Shown: positions 43,650 to 56,560 of the stretch, piece after piece
Numbering within the stretch: the stretch's first letter is position 1
How the letters are laid out: each line of letters opens with the position of its first letter
DNA from: Peronospora farinosa
Taxonomy: Eukaryota > Oomycota > Peronosporomycetes > Peronosporales > Peronosporaceae
DNA: 64,000 nt
NCBI GenBank assembly: GCA_947646735.1
Contig: CANTFK010000035.1
Coordinates: forward strand, 293,837-357,836
Direction of reading: 5' to 3'
Program-made: the position numbers and the translations under genes
Notes under the pieces: model-generated
What the model was told of the DNA's origin: nothing
The model's input: the letters and a program-made list of their open reading frames with translations, nothing else
Database searches by the model: none

Positions 43650-45320
43650 AAAGATACTGGATCAATCCGGCGTGCATAAATTTACCATGGTCGGCGATCG
43701 TACAATCTATCGATCTGGCAATATGTAATTTGTGAGGACGACCAATCGGATACAGAAGGACGGCGTGATTTATTTGTGACGGAAAAAATAAATTCAGGCG
43801 GTTTTGAGAAGTGACTGTGGAAGAATTCTCCATCTAGCTTTAAAATGCTGGTTAAGCTGATCCGACGAGATGACCATGGAGCAGTTTCTGCAGAGGATTG
43901 AGAGACTTGACTCCGATATCCGGGTATCCATTTATTCCGAGGTACAGCGGCGGCCGGGAGAGCCGAGAATTTATCCGCACTTAACATCTGATTACAATCT
44001 TCTTTAGGCTCGCCCCCGATGCTGAGTGGACCATCAGAGTCACTCATAGGCTTACCAAACAAAGAAACCTTCGACAATCGAAAAGGTAAAGGGAGTGGGC
44101 TAGGTGTGTCGACCTCGATCGGCGATCGAGGTGATGACTTTGCCATGTGGCGACCGGGAAAAGGATAACGCTGCTAGCAAAGAATCATCCGTCTGGCCCG
44201 AGAAGTCATCAAGCCGGTCCTCCTCATCGGATTTTTTAAGTGAGGGAGATGAGTCTCAGAACGGGCCAATCATGGCACCCTAAGATTGAAGCAGGTGACT
44301 GAGAAATGGAGAGGTCAGGAGAAGCCGCTTCCTGACGAGCGTATTTGGCGGGGGGGGGGGGCGCACTTGGGTCAGATATATCTCGGTGACGCTTTATTCC
44401 AGGAGAATATGCTCCAAAAAATGGCAGTAGATGTAAAAGAAGGTGTCGATCCCACGCCCGAAACCAAAATGGTTAGATGGGTGAGGAGATAGTCTCGAGA
44501 CAGGATGGCCTGATCGCGCTCGTTTTCTCGATTTACCAATTGCTGCGCTAGTTGATCACTTTCAGCTTGATTTAGTTTGTATGCGCGTCGTGATTCTTCT
44601 AATTTTCGTTTGGTCTTCGAGTGACGATCTGAGCAATCTTCCTCGGAGGCAAAAGCTTGGGACGCTCAATCTTCAGCAGCCTCCATAGTGGCGATCACAT
44701 TTTTTAGCTTATTTTCAATTGCGGCTACCAGAAATTGTAATTTTTTGGTCCTTATGCCGGGCTGCAGTCGTCTGGAGAAGAGAAGAACGTAAGTCCGAGA
44801 TCTTTGGCAGTGATCATCCATTTTTTCAATTCGGTGTGATAGTCGTCCGCCAATTTGTGAGCGTCTTCTAATTCAAGACGTAAGGAATTATATATCTGAT
44901 TCGCGTATGCCACGAACGATTTCGCCAACTTTCAATCGGTCCTAATTTTTTTTCCAAGCCTTCGCATTGAGATTGTTGGAAGCGCACAGCTTTACGAAGC
45001 AAGTCATAATTATCTTGTACATAAGGATGTAGGAGACCTTCAAGACAATCATAAAGACTGTCTATCTGGGCTTTCAAAGTAGCCCGATCTACCACGGGAA
45101 GAGTTGTGACTTAACTGTTTGGAAAATCAGCAGACGATCTTGGGGCTTTGACGGTTAGAAAACCAAAAATTGGGAGTTTTCGACTGCCCTGGCGTCATAA
45201 GTGGAGGATCGCATGATCTAAAATCCGTATCTTTGGACGGGATCACCGTATCATTAAGATTAACCGTCATATCAGACGAGATCGAGGCGGATAGGATGCT
45301 CGAAGGAGGCGTCGACATTG
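43650..45320 (-). pseudogene. antisense ORF relic of element C
   Basis: Opposite strand to element C pol. It begins MSTPPSSILSASISS at 45318, 93 bp from the LTR edge. A coiled-coil piece lies at 44868-45095 (MVDRATLKAQIDSLYDCLEG). The conserved end is in 43682-44146: PRNKWIPGYRSQ, SAETAPWSSRRISLTS and QIDRLYDRRPW. Large decayed gaps lie between. It matches the aORF of B and D. Confidence 0.65.
43861..43930 (-). other. aORF conserved motif block in element C
   Basis: Encodes NKWIPGYRSQ on the minus strand. Aligns with IPGYMQS in element B (about 32188) and WIPGYRNR in element D (50239). It marks the best-preserved part of the antisense ORF family. Confidence 0.65.
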
Positions 45321-45410
45321 CAAATGTGGACGTGGAGTAAAAGGTTGGAATTAATTACGTGATGCAAGGATCTCCAACACTATATGCAGGTAATCAGTGC
45401 GTGGGAAGGC

Positions 45411-46348
45411 TGTGGTAAAGCGATCCGAAGGTTTGAAAGGGATCGATCAAGTGAACATTGTTGATAAATTTTCGCTCTCTCATTGTCCATAAGCCGTGAG
45501 ACACGGTTGGACGAGGGGTCAACAGGATCAAGAAAACAGAAGAATTTCAATAAAAAAAAGAGTGTCGGGTGTGGGCCACACACCATAGTCACGATCTGAA
45601 AAGACCGGATTGACGGATCGACAAATCCGGATCGACAAATCTGGATCGCGATACGTAACTAGTTACGAATCGATCCGTAACCTCGATCCGAAATCCGGAT
45701 CGACAAGATAACGACGGTATCTGAGGTGGACCACATAAGGAGGCCTGATTTTTTCCAATAAGGCGACACGTGGCAGTAGAGTCTGGGATACAGATAGGCA
45801 AGATCATAGGTTTGGTATTTGATTGGTTAACATTAAACAGAGTTCACTTTGCTTCTAAATACACGTGTCGACTTCTCGATTCCGAGCAGGATATTTGGCC
45901 TCCCGACGCCGAAAATATCGACTACAAGTGCACCCTGGATTGTTTTTGGCCAGGCGAAGGAATTCTCAACACAACAACTCAACTGCGATCGGACGCAGAA
46001 ATAACAAATATAGGCAAGGCAAGCAAGTGCAGGACGGATCAAGTGGTCAGAAGATTCAAGCTTCGCCTTATTAGACTATAGGGATCTATTGGGAAGATCA
46101 ACAAACAAGTACTCGGTCGATCCTGTAAAGATTTTCGCACGATCGCCAAAAACCCCTATTCCAAACACAATTCGGATCATCATCGACTCAAGTCCACCGA
46201 GAAGATTGCAACCCGCCCAACCGACGGGTACAAAAGGTGAGAAAGGCTTCATACACGGAATCGGAGTACCCCCTCCGTTAGTCAATAGCCGGACGCCAGT
46301 GGAGAGTTGAGATCGCATCAGATATTAAGTGAAACTTACTCCACCACA
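45411..46348 (+). repeat. 3' LTR of element C (subfamily beta)
   Basis: Starts TGTGGTAAAG after a purine-rich tract (GTGGGAAGGC) and ends CTCCACCACA. Near-identical (about 99 percent by eye over most of its length) to the inverted LTR at 59615-60551; for example both encode the same 103-codon chance ORF. Confidence 0.85.
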
Positions 46349-47501
46349 TTCGAGTAGGGAGCCTTCCTGCTGGCCCAGCAGAAAGTTTGGCATAGCAGCG
46401 AGCCATCATATGTTCGCGCTTGCCGAACTTGTAGCAGACCACTTCTGCATTGCCTAACTCCATTGGAGTGGCATCCGACTTCTCTGCAGACGGCTTATAA
46501 AAGGCTGTCACCAAGACACTGTTGTATAGCTCTTCAACCTTGGCAATTTTAATTGCCTCCTTCATCGTCTTTGGCATCTTTTTTAGAAAGGGACTGACGC
46601 GATGGGCCGTGCCGTAGTCCGTTGGTGAACGTAGTCACCTTAATGTGTTTCGATATTGAGCCCACATTGATGGACGCAGACAGCGAAACGCATCTACTGC
46701 ACATAATCGTTTCGCCTGTCGTTTCGCCTGTCGTGCTCCAAAGAAGCGAGCCTGAAGTAACACTTCGTTGTTAGGCGGCTGGTACATGGCGCGAATCTTT
46801 GCCTTAAAAATCGCCCATGATGGTAGCGCATCTGCGTTTTCCACAAGCACAGATTACGCCCACTCTGATGCTTTTCAACGCAAATTTGACATACCATCCT
46901 GGTGTCGTCTTCGATGAGCTGCGCCATACCGCATTTCTCCACGGCTAAAAGCCAGTGGACAAACCTGTGCCCCGCACACATTCGCCTTAAATATCGCCCA
47001 TGATGAAAACGCATCGGCGTTTTCCACAAGCACAGAGTAAGCCCACTCTGACGCTTTTCAACGCAAATTTGACATGGTATACGACACCATCCTGGTGTCG
47101 TCTTCGATGAGCTGCGCCATACCGCAATTCTCCACGGCTAAAAGCCAGTGGAAAAACCTGTGCGGGGCAGTCCCATCAAACTTCGGAGGGTCCATTCGAA
47201 TGGATCTTGGCTGATTAGACCAGGCCGAGAGCGTCTCAACAGTTCTGTTGAGCGCCTCTTTCCGAGCTTTCTCACGCAAAATCTCATCCTGAGTCTTACT
47301 GATGGACTCAGCCGTGGCTTGGCTGTTTGCCTCGGACGCGTGTCTACGCTGTCCGAGCACAAACGCCTCAAATCGCTCCAACTGAGCAACATGCTTCTCA
47401 AGAGGACATATCAAAAGGTTGGCTAGGGCTTGTTCACCAAGTCCCCGCACCAAATTCTCTGCGACCTTCCTATGATGTTGAAAGAGGTGAAGGAAAATCA
47501 C
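46349..47501 (-). pseudogene. element G gag (different gypsy family), broken
   Basis: Minus-strand frames 47058-47501, 46694-47029 and 46278-46577. Contains DPPKFDGTAPHRFFHWLLAVE (gag core entry), KTMKEAIKIAKVEEL and a zinc knuckle CYKFGKREHMMARC (second Cys replaced by Phe). A roughly 170-bp stretch is duplicated in tandem (about 46815-46975 and 46990-47160). The frame ends exactly at the LTR border (46349). Confidence 0.75.
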
Positions 47502-47713
47502 CCCAATTCACGTTGAGGGATATCCGTATTCACACGCACGCTCAGAGAGACGAGTGGGAAAGACAACCAGTTCTACAAAGTGTAGACGGACGCTTCGTAA
47601 AGAAGCTGCCACGTGTTACGCTTGCACACAATTTTTACCACGCGAGGAGGCTTTTAAACGTCTACCCTCCGTGCGCGGTAGTGGAATGCTTGGTCTACCT
47701 TTTCAAGCAGTCG
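47502..47713. other. presumed 5' part of element G gag or leader
   Basis: No open frame with recognisable motif; lies between G gag and the LTR at 47714. Confidence 0.35.
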
Positions 47714-48626
47714 TGTGGTGGAGCGGGGCTCACAAAATTTCTAATGTGACCCTGACTCTCCACTGGCGTCCGGACAACCGATTATCGGAGGGGGTACTTC
47801 GTTACGTGCAACTTTCCTTTTTCACCTTGTACCCGTCGGTAGGGCGGGTAGCACTATTCTCGGTGGACTTGAGTTGATGCTGAACTTAACCGTGGTTGTG
47901 ATTGGTTGGGGTTCGATCGCGCGGAAATCCTCACACGGTTGAGGAGTTCTTGTAGGAGCTCTATCCGAGTCACCCTGATCTCTTTCGAGATCGCCTTGTC
48001 CAAAAATGTAGATACTTGATCCACCTGATACACTTGATCTTCTGACCACTTGAGCCGTCTCGCGATCTTGTGCCTTGTCCTTTACGTGATACTGTGTCCA
48101 ATCGCAGGCGAAATTTTTTCGTGAGAGATCTTGTAATTCCTGGCCAAACAAGCCAGGAATATCACTTGTGTCGTAGCGTAGCATATGTTCTTGAGTCGTC
48201 GGGGGGGCCAAAGTTATCCCACCCGGGAGAGAATCTTGCGTGTCTTAGAAGTAAAATCGAACTCTGTTAAATGTTAGCCAATAACATACCAAAATCTACG
48301 ATTCTGCCTATCTGTAGACTAAGACCTACTGCCACGTGTATCCCTTCTATAAAATTAGATCTAAATGCGTAAACAACATATCTCAGATCGCATACGCACG
48401 TCAGCTTGGACAACTATAAAGTTTTCATATCTATAATGTTTGGACCACATACCTCGGGTCGCGGATAACGGATCGCGGTTGACGGAACGCAGTTGACGGA
48501 TCGCGATACACGGATCGTGGTCAACGGACCGTGATCGGCAAATCGCGGCATATCTACAAGGGGTGGAACATATTTAATATTGGGCGATACCCACTTTGCA
48601 AAAAATTGCTCATTCGCTTCTCCACA
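47714..48626 (-). repeat. element D 3' LTR (subfamily alpha)
   Basis: Plus-strand borders TGTGGTGGAG (47714) and CTTCTCCACA (48626). The adjacent GTCATTCCCCTCACC (48627-48641) is a polypurine tract on the minus strand. It contains a GATCGCGGTTGACGGA-type minisatellite (about 48440-48560). Very similar to the inverted solo LTR 50923-52155. Confidence 0.85.
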
Positions 48627-48639
48627 GTCATTCCCCTCA

Positions 48640-50830
48640 CCGGTAGTCGACATACGGTGTCGATCTAGCTGTTTATCGTCTTTGCTCTTATTGTCTGGTC
48701 TTCTCGAAGGATCCTACCCCGTTTTCGCCAGCTTCCATATCCTTGTATCACTCCATCTCGGAAGACCATCTTCTTCCTCCTCGTAAACCTACTGGTCGTT
48801 TCGGGATCGGAGCCATTTCGTGCGATCCAGGGCCGGCCCGATGAATCACAAATTCTAGTCCTATCTACACGAATTGAATTCTCTCCGGTGGTGGATCAGC
48901 AATCTTTGACATTTTCGATTACGGCGATCTATCATCGCTTGGATGCTCAAACTGCCATCGTGGACAGTTATCATTCTTTGGAAGAATCCTTGCAGGAGCA
49001 GGAGGAGCGCGGTGACCGGCTGGAATGTGAACTTCAATGCTTCCAGGACGTAGCGCCTTCTATCTCTGAATTTATTTTAAATTGGTATCAACGTCTCCAA
49101 GAACAGTACCAACATGCGATCCAAAAGGCTGAAGCTTTCGAGAAAGAACTGGGCAAACGAAAAGATCAATCCCGGGAAATCGCAAGCTAGAAATTCGCCC
49201 TGTTCTAGGCTAATGCGGCGAACCAACTTTCGCAGGAGAGACACATACGGGAAGTAGCCGCTATTAAATAGGTCCTGACATAACAGTTCCAACTGCAGCA
49301 AGCTTCTCTCCATAATCGGCTGGATAAATCTAAGCTGATCATTATTTACACCTCGGGGAATATACTCGCAAGGATGTGCTTTTGGATCAGCTACGCCGAG
49401 AGATCGCGGATCGCGAGAGAACGTGATAGGACCGTCTGTGATTGGGATTCTCTTCTATCGCAATTGGCTCAGTTAGCGTCTGGATCACTTCCAATTCCGC
49501 TAGTGGGCCATTCTATGCCCGTTACTACGGCATCCCCAGGGGGTAAGCGTTCTTCGTCTACTCCAACGTCGGATCCTCCTCCCAAGCGTTCGCAAACACG
49601 CGGAACTCTCTTCTCCTCCAGCTTCATCGGTTTCTGTCCAGGGGGCCACCCCTTCGATCTCCGAGGATATTCTAGCGCGATCCGCCACCTCAGCGCGATC
49701 AGGGAAACATAATTCGGACGTTCTAGGGCCGAAGGCGCAAAACAGTAGCAAGACTTCTACACCTTTGAAGGCCAAAAGCAAGTAGAGAATTATCACATCT
49801 TCGAAGAAAAAGGGCAAGAAGAAAACTACTGCGCCTTCGAGCGCAAAAGGTAAAAAGATAATCTTACGCCTTCTTCTTCCGAGTCAAGCGACGATGAAGG
49901 GTTTTACGATTCTGGAGACTCTTTGCTCGAAGCTTTCTCCGGATCGCGTTCTTTCTCCAGGCGCCGTGGCTCGGCAGCTGGTTTATCTGCTTACGCTGGA
50001 TCACCCGGTTCCCCGATTACTATCGATATTTCCAGTTCAAAGTCGGTTCACTGCCACCTTCGCCTGCGCAACCCAGTACCGTTTCAGCTAAGGTATCGAA
50101 AGTAGACCGCTTTGGAGAGCCCTTTAATGATTTCGAGGGTACTGTCAGCGTCACCAGTGAATCTCGAGAGAGGATCTACATTATGCTCCTGCCGCAAGAG
50201 TATACTAACCTGCCGGATACTCAAGGGCCACGAAATTAATGGATCCCTGGTTATCGCAATCGAACTCCTCGATCGTCAGCTCAATTCGCGCCATGGTCGG
50301 CTCGACGAATCAGTCTAACCACCGTGGCTGAGTTTAAGGTAAAATTGTTGTAAAAGCACCTGTCCAAGCCAGAGGGATATGCTTTCCCGGCTTCGTCTAC
50401 ATCTTGAGTGTCTCCCTCTGATTCACTGTGGATACCGAGGTTGGTAACTTCAAAACAGATCGCCGCTCTTTATGCCCAAGAACCCTGGAAAGATTTCAAT
50501 GTGCCGATTACCCCGGTCTCATTCCCAGTTACTGGGTGGTTCGCTGAATTGAAGCAACTTTACCTCGAGTTCGAGGATCGGCACCGACAGGCGCTGTGGG
50601 AATCAACCCATCCGCTGTATTTGTCGACAAAGCAACAAAACAACGATCCCGGCATAGCAAAATTTTGCAGAGAGCGCAAGCAGCGTCGGTCGCGATCTGG
50701 GTCCCGTTGGAAAACCGTACTTCGATTTGTCTTGCGAGGCATGATCATGGGACATTGTGATTTGGACATTTTGTTGGACCCCTTTTTCCTCCATTTCCCT
50801 TCACCCTCGGAAATACTAGTGTAGTACCCT
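48640..50830 (+). pseudogene. antisense ORF of element D
   Basis: Opposite strand to element D pol. A coiled-coil frame lies at 48888-49190 (YHSLEESLQEQEERGDRLE), Ser/Pro-rich frames at 49374-49712 and 49894-50105, and the conserved end at 50110-50822: PRN-stop-WIPGYRNRTP, SSAQFAPWSARRISLT, KQIAALYAQEPWKDFNVP, VTGWFAELKQLYLEFE, RQALWESTH and CDLDILLDPFFLHFP. One TAA replaces the Lys codon present in element C. Clearly homologous to the aORFs of B and C. Confidence 0.75.
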
Positions 50831-50922
50831 GGTTTGATATAACAACGGAAGAACATCCCAAACCTGATGACTACACTGACGATGTTGGATGCTGCAGAAC
50901 CATGGCGCAACCAGTACCGTTT

Positions 50923-52155
50923 TGTGGTGAAGTAGATCGAAGGATTTTTAATCAACGGTGGGAAAATGATTGGGGTGTGGACCACATACATGAAATGGAT
51001 CGAAATTATGGAATTATACTTGGTTATATTATGGGCGCGATCAAGTTTATTTAATCGATCAAATGATCGCATATGATCGTTACAGCACAAGTGAAGATTA
51101 CGACTTCATGTCAACCTTTTATGCTCGATCATGATTGATCGGGATCGCGATTAAAGAAATTGGCATGGATATAATTTCAGTCAGATCAGCATGGATATAT
51201 TTGCGATCACGATCGACAAAGGCGACCAAAGATCGACAAGGGCGATCACGATCGACAAGGGCGATCACGATCGACAAGGGCGATCACGATCGACAAAGGC
51301 GACCAACGATCGACGAATACGATCAACGATCGATGAATGCGATCACCATCGATGAATCCGATCAACGATCGACAAAGGCGACCAACGATCGGCAAAGGCG
51401 ACCAACGATCGACAAGGGCGATCACAATCGACAAATGCGATCATGATCGACATCGTATTAAGAGTGAGATCGCCGCTATTTTAGAGTGGGCCACATATCT
51501 AGATCTGATTTTTTGAAAGGACGACGCGTCACAGAAGACCCTGGTATACAGATAGGTAGCATCGTAGGTTTTAGTATTTGATTGGTTAACTTCAAACAGA
51601 GTTTCTTTTACCTCTAACTACGCACGCAGACTCCTCTTCCGGGTGGGATATTTTTGGCCCCCCGACGATCAAGAGCTTCTGTCACCAGTACCTACCAGTA
51701 ATATCCCTGGATTGTTTGGCCAGGAATTACAAGATCTCTCACGAAAAAATTTCGGCTGCGATTGGACACAGTATCACGTAAAGGACAAGGCACAAGATCG
51801 CGAGACGGCTCAAGTGGTCAGAAGATCAAGTGTATCAGGTGGATCAAGTATCTACATTTTTGGACAAGGCGATCTCAAGAGAGATCAGGGCGACTCATAT
51901 AGAGCACCTAAAAAGACCCCTCAACCGTGTGAGGATTTCCGCGCGATCGAACCCCAACCAATCACAACCACAATTAAGTTCAGCATCAACTCAAGTCCAC
52001 CGAGAATAGTGCTACCTGCCCTACCGACGGGTACACAAGGTGAGGAAGGAATTGCTATACACGGAAACGGAGTACCCCCTCCGATAGTCGGTTGTCCGGG
52101 CGCCAGTGGAGAGTCGGGGTCACATCAAAAAAATTGTGAACCCCGCTCGACCACA
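50923..52155 (+). repeat. solo gypsy LTR (subfamily alpha) inside element D
   Basis: TGTGGTGAAG at 50923 to CTCGACCACA at 52155; no primer site or polypurine tract beside it, so a solo LTR. Contains an expanded minisatellite at 51200-51450. Flanking bases (CGTTT / GATTT) do not form a clean duplication. Confidence 0.75.
51200..51450. repeat. minisatellite in the solo LTR
   Basis: About 13 units of 18 bp on the theme GATCGACAAGGGCGATCAC / GATCGACAAAGGCGACCAAC. Confidence 0.9.
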
Positions 52156-52479
52156 GATTTGCGATCGCGGATCATTTAGAATCCACTCTCGCCCGCCTTT
52201 CCCATAAGTTCTTTCCACAGTAGCACCCGTGATCAGATGAGAAGGAAAGGGTGGATAACGACGATCGAGATGTTGGGATTAGTACAATATGCAAGAATTT
52301 GTATAGTGTGGTGGATGGAAGTTTATGTATGATGCGTATAGCGATCGAAGGTCAGAGAGACTGGATCGCGGCTGAAAAGCCCAAGATAGGAGACAATTTC
52401 GAAGACGATGGAAGAATGAAAGACAAAGGAAAATGGTATCGAATTAATTAAGCAATATTCATGTAACTGCATTACTTAA

Positions 52480-53971
52480 AAATGGTTCCTGCTCGCCCGA
52501 TCGCGATCAAACTCCTGTAATAGGGCGCCACAATTCAAATCTACTTCGTCGACCCAGGGTAGGTCACTAAACCATTTTCATTGTACATAAAATTCTCTAT
52601 ATATTCTGCCGTAGCGAGTCTTTCTTCCGGTTCGCACATCCAAAATCTTCTTTACCTCAAATTCGTCGGGATTTAGACTGCAATTCCAACTATCTTCCGG
52701 TAACATGGCTTCATCAAAAATCAAGCGATTTGATTTATCAACCTCCAGCAAAAAATTTTGGGCGATTCGAGAATTTTCTCACTTGTTTCAGCTTCGAGAT
52801 ATGCACCACTGGGAATACGGCGTACTCGCGATCTTCAAATGTACAGTGTGTTCTCCACATAATTCTGCAACTCTAAAAGGTCCGTGCCACATGTGAGCTA
52901 GTTTTCGGGCATATCCATCTTTTACTCGATCTGAATAAAGCCATACTTGTGATCCCTTTTCAATCCCAAGTATTTCCGGATCAGCATTATGCTGTTCGGC
53001 CCGATCTTGGATCGCGACTCTGAGACGATCGTTCACTACAGCTTTTGCACGTTGGCTTTGGCTCTGTACATGAGACCGCCATCTCCGTGGCTCCGAATCA
53101 CGTCGTTTCGTGCTTTCTAATGGTAAGGTGGCTTCCAATGTTGATCGCGGATCCTAGTCGTTAATAAAGTAGAATGGTGTATCTCCTCGGACGCGATCTT
53201 TAGCGATATTATGCGCAAATGTTAATCTCTCTGCGTATTCGTCCCAATCCCTTTGACCTACGTCTGTTACATACATCTTCAAGGCTCGCGTCAATGTTTG
53301 TACCATTCGGTCCGCCGTTCCATTCGCTTGGGGTCGATACGCCATAGTAGCTCGCTGTTTCTGTCCTGCGATCCGATTAAATGGCCGAAAAAAATCAGAC
53401 ATGAACCCAGGTTCTCTATCGTGACGGATCGCTTCACTCGCACCGAATCTCCAAAAGACACATTCCTCATAATTTTCTGCGATTGTCTGCGCAGTTCTAG
53501 ATGAACTTGCCTTCGCGATCACATACCCGGAGAAAAGATCCACCCACAGCAATAGTTCTGTAATTTCTTTAAAAGACCTTGGTAGCGAAGGAATATGATA
53601 CATAGCAATTATTTGAAACGGATATGTTGCTTGTACATTACCCGGAAATTTACCGCGGATCGTAAGACGCCCTTTCACGGTTGAGCAGTCAACACATACC
53701 CCCACATAACGTTGGACACTCCGATACAACCCTCTCCAATGAAATTCGATCGAATTCTTTGGTAGATCCTACCGACTCCTTGATGTCCACCTTCTAAGCT
53801 TGTATGATAGTGGTGTAGAAAATCCTGCTGCAAGAGTTCTGGTACGACCAAATGTAACAATTCCTCACGTCCTTTAAAGTTATCGGTCGACTTGGGGCAG
53901 AAAAAATAACAGTCCACTTTCGTCCACTTCATAATCCGGCGCGATCCGAGCACATATTTTCGCCTCCTCAT
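52480..53971 (-). pseudogene. element D integrase and chromodomain
   Basis: Integrase zinc domain (HHYHTSLEGGHQGVGR...), core (AMYHIPSLPRSFKEITELLLWVD, IRHDREPGFMSDFF, QANGTADRMVQT: the glutamate position reads Asp), C-terminal domain (VWLYSDRVKDGYARKLAHMWHGPF, 52788-53138) and a chromodomain end (WVDEVDLNCGALLQEF near 52510-52560). Broken by stops and frameshifts, and the first catalytic Asp in DHIP is Tyr. Confidence 0.8.
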
Positions 53972-54177
53972 TATCCAGACGGGTTACGTCCCCGATTAAA
54001 TACTCTTTCAACTTAGCGATCCAACTTTCCTCTTCTTGTGCTTGCTTTATTCGCTCAATCCGAATTTTCTGTACAATTTCTTCCCGCATGGATTCCGGTT
54101 GTTGCCGTCTTCGACCCGCTGTTTTAGTAATCGCGGCCATTTTGACGACCCGATTATCACATTTTGGTGTCAACAGA

Positions 54178-55160
54178 TCACCCAATCGGTTCACTAACAT
54201 CAAATCTTGCAAGTCTTGATCCGAAGTAATTGCCGTACCTTTTTTTGTGCAACGCTGTGCTCGCCAATCGATCTGCACTTTGGTTCCAATCTCGTTTCAT
54301 ATGTAGGACTCGTGTATCGGCCACGACCGAAGCTTTTTTTATTGCTCTATGCCGTAACAGCTGCAAACCAGGAGCCTTGCAATCAATTTCGCCCCGCATC
54401 TGTCGGATCACTAGATTGGAATTGCCGCAAATGATTACGCGTCCCTTAGTATGGTCCGCTAATAAGTCGAAGCTGAGGAGCAACCCTCTATATTCTGCGT
54501 CATTCACGGTCAGACCGGTAGCGAATTCAGAAGCGGCAGCCACGATCATCCATTCCGGCAATTTTCACACGATTGCACTGTACGCTCCGCCTTTCTTCTT
54601 CACCCTGGCCGATCCATCGAAACTGGCTACTAGGAGGTTTTCACCCTGTTCAACTGTAGGTGGTGGCATGCTTATCGTTTGTCTTGGCTGCTTTCGTGGA
54701 GCGATCGCAATCAACAATTAGTCATTTCTTCACGAAGGGTTATACTCGCAGCCAGCGTACCCAATATTTCGTCCTCACCCTTCTCACTTCGGCGGATTTC
54801 TAGTGTCCAGTTTGAAAGAAGTGCAGCCCATCTTCCTAATCTTCCGTTGAGACCAGAAGATTGTAACAGCCAAGCCAGCGTTAAATATCGTGTAAGCACA
54901 GTAATCTCACGTGAAACGAGCATCGTGTAGCAAATATCCGGTATCCGAAGGAGGGCCAAGACCTCTTTCTCCACCATTCCGTAGTTAACTTCGTTTCGCT
55001 TCAACGTACGACTTGAGAAAGTAACAGGCCAATATATTCCGTCATGTTCTTGTAGTAATGCATCCGATATCGCCCATTTGCTGGCATGTACCACAATCAC
55101 AGGCGATCGGTCCGGATCAAAATGTTTCAAGATCGGCGTTGCAGCTAATTTAGCTTTCAA
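54178..55160 (-). pseudogene. element D tandem RNase H domains
   Basis: First RNase H 54711-55160 (PILKHFDPDRSPVIVVHASKW, SSRTLKRNEVNYGMVEKEVLA). Second, archaeal-type RNase H about 54178-54640 (SFDGSAR, NDAEYRG, ICGNSNLVIRQ, NQSADRLAS). In the second domain the Asp of the DSN motif is Asn, so it is inactive. Confidence 0.8.
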
Positions 55161-55199
55161 CAGGGTAAATGTGACTATAGCTTTCTCCCATCGATTTGC

Positions 55200-56560
55200 C
55201 TTCTGTATCGTGCTCTCCCCCAGTTATTTGAGTCGGGATGATGATCGTTTCCATCTTTGGAAAGTGGATCTCGTTTCTACCCTTTTATAAAAATGGATAG
55301 CGACCTGATCTGACATCCGTAATTCGCATCTGAACGTCACTACCGCGGCTGATCTCATTAAAATTCGCTTCCCATAGCTCATAGAGTACGGATGCATAAA
55401 TCGCGAAGCCTTCAACGAACCGACTGTGATAATTAAAACTTCCCAGAAATGAGTGCATCGATCGATGCACTCATTTGCGGGCAAGGATTGTTTACGAGCG
55501 ATCCCAAATCTTTTAGGTGTGCTTTTTATCCTTCAAGTGAAAGTTGATGACCTAGGTAATCCACCTTACTTCGTCCCAACAAAAAATTTAGGCAAATTCA
55601 TTGACAAATCTAATGCGTCAAATACTTCCAGCATCCGCTTTAACTTATCGTATTAAGAGTTCCAAGAGGTAGCTGGAATCAATAAGCCATCAATATATGA
55701 CCTCCTACCAAGCACTGAAGGATTCTGGCTGGTATCTGGTTCTCCTTTTCGTGAAGACGTCGATCAACTTTGGCGATCCAGTAGTGGTCTTATTAGGATC
55801 AGTGCCGATCTCAAGGTATCCATACATCTTATTGTTAATCAGACGTTGGTAAATCGGTAGAGCATTCTTTAATATAAACGGCATTCGTAATTTAATCTAA
55901 ACATCCAGACGGCGTAATAAACGCAGAAATCATTCTCGCTCGTTCCGTACCCAAGACTTACTTGCCATATCCAGCGATTAATACCACATAGCCTTATCCA
56001 TATCTTGTAACAGTTAACTAATAAGTGGCATGGGATATACTATCTGTCTCGTCAATTGATTTACTCGTCGATAATCAATACATAATCGAATATCGACACC
56101 GTTTTTAAATTATCACGAAAATCGGCGAGGCCCATGGTGATGTCGATGGTTGAATAATTTTTGCCGATAACAGTCCTTTGATTAAGTTAGCCAAATTCTC
56201 GCGAAACTTAGGCGCGACTGGTCGTGCTCGCTGTGAGATCGGACTTGCTTTACCAACATCGATATCGCATACACCCCTCTTGCAGCAGGGGGAAGGGCAT
56301 TTTTTTTACCGATAAAGTAAATGTCGACTTTATCAAATCGAATGACGCAGCTTCTGCCTGATCATCCGATAGTGGTATTCCTGGGTCACCCACTTAGGTG
56401 TCCTCGATATTAGCTTCTGCTGTAGACGAAACGATCTCGGGCAAAACTGCCATATGTTGATCCACATCCTCAGCATATAATTCGTCACTTTCGTGATGAT
56501 GTGTAGACGTATCATATCTCTTTTCTTAACAGCCTTTCGTCAATATAACTTCATCTTTCA
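55200..56560 (-). pseudogene. element D reverse transcriptase, heavily decayed
   Basis: Only short pieces are readable on the minus strand, in the same order as element B RT (LDYRR/YPMPL-type segments near 56030-56110 and the connection piece 55224-55484). No long frame. Assigned by position and nucleotide resemblance to 36040-37260. Confidence 0.6.

Noticed and set aside
45770..46081. Identical 103-codon ORFs at 45770-46081 and 59882-60193 as a repeated gene
   Set aside because: They lie wholly inside two near-identical LTRs and have no coding features.
51200..51450. Regular 18-bp repeats as a CRISPR-like array
   Set aside because: Continuous tandem minisatellite without unique spacers, inside an LTR of a eukaryotic genome.
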